Of a stretch of 32,289 bases of DNA, positions 31,476-32,289 are shown in pieces (the first letter of the stretch is position 1; every line of letters begins with the position of its first letter). The DNA comes from Desulfobacterales bacterium (GTDB lineage Bacteria > Desulfobacterota > Desulfobacteria > Desulfobacterales > UBA2156), in the NCBI GenBank assembly GCA_027025555.1, contig JALVQN010000138.1, positions 1 to 32,289 of the forward strand, written 5' to 3'. The notes beneath the pieces are model-generated. The model made no database searches. It saw only the letters and a list, made by a program, of their open reading frames with translations, and had not been told where the DNA came from. The position numbers and the translations under genes were made by a program.

Positions 31476-32289
<814 letters not shown>

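Overview
The window looks like chromosomal DNA of a GC-rich sulfate-reducing bacterium of the Desulfobacterota. The main evidence is a complete Tmc transmembrane redox complex (tetraheme cytochrome c3, HdrD-like iron-sulfur protein, cytochrome b-type membrane subunit and a beta-propeller-like subunit), a complex known from sulfate reducers. Two selenoprotein genes with in-frame UGA codons, a MeaB GTPase and ferritin-like and peroxiredoxin genes fit the same group. The species assignment is inference.

Layout. 1-946 (minus): the selenocysteine-containing SelD, cut by the window edge. 1.2-3.3 kb: a MaoC-like hot-dog protein, an EamA transporter, a gene remnant and a single-domain response regulator. 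3.4-7.1 kb (minus): tmcD-tmcC-tmcB-tmcA. 7.6-11.6 kb: an unknown membrane-anchored protein, an HD-domain protein, a methyltransferase coupled to a bactofilin, and an MscS channel. 11.6-14.5 kb (minus): a zinc/manganese-type ABC importer (znuA, znuC, znuB) coupled to a lipoprotein form of YidD. 14.6-16.0 kb (minus): a Rossmann protein rich in Cys and an unknown membrane protein. 16.2-22.1 kb (plus): meaB, a ferritin-like protein, squalene/phytoene synthase, a wrecked cysteine desulfurase, a tiny winged-helix regulator (minus), a DnaJ-type chaperone, a HIT protein and a zinc-ribbon/TPR membrane protein.

22.5-30.5 kb (plus) is the centrepiece: aroK-aroC-aroF-aroB-pheA-(deleted tyrA)-aroD-aroE-aroA, tightly packed with overlapping genes. 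It encodes all seven steps from PEP and erythrose-4-phosphate to chorismate, plus the phenylalanine branch. Just upstream lies what appears to be a ribosome-mediated transcription attenuator. It has a 26-codon leader ORF with an uninterrupted Phe-Tyr-Phe-Tyr-Phe run followed by Trp, mutually exclusive 1:2, 2:3 and 3:4 hairpins, and a 14-bp GC-rich terminator with eight Ts directly before aroK. The DAHP synthase lacks a visible regulatory domain, so the leader may be the main control of entry to the pathway. The tyrosine-branch gene has been reduced in frame to 100 codons.

30.5-32.3 kb (minus): a selenocysteine peroxiredoxin behind a perfect FNR-type palindrome, and the C-terminal part of a KatG catalase-peroxidase cut by the window edge. 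No tRNA, rRNA, CRISPR array or insertion sequence was recognised.
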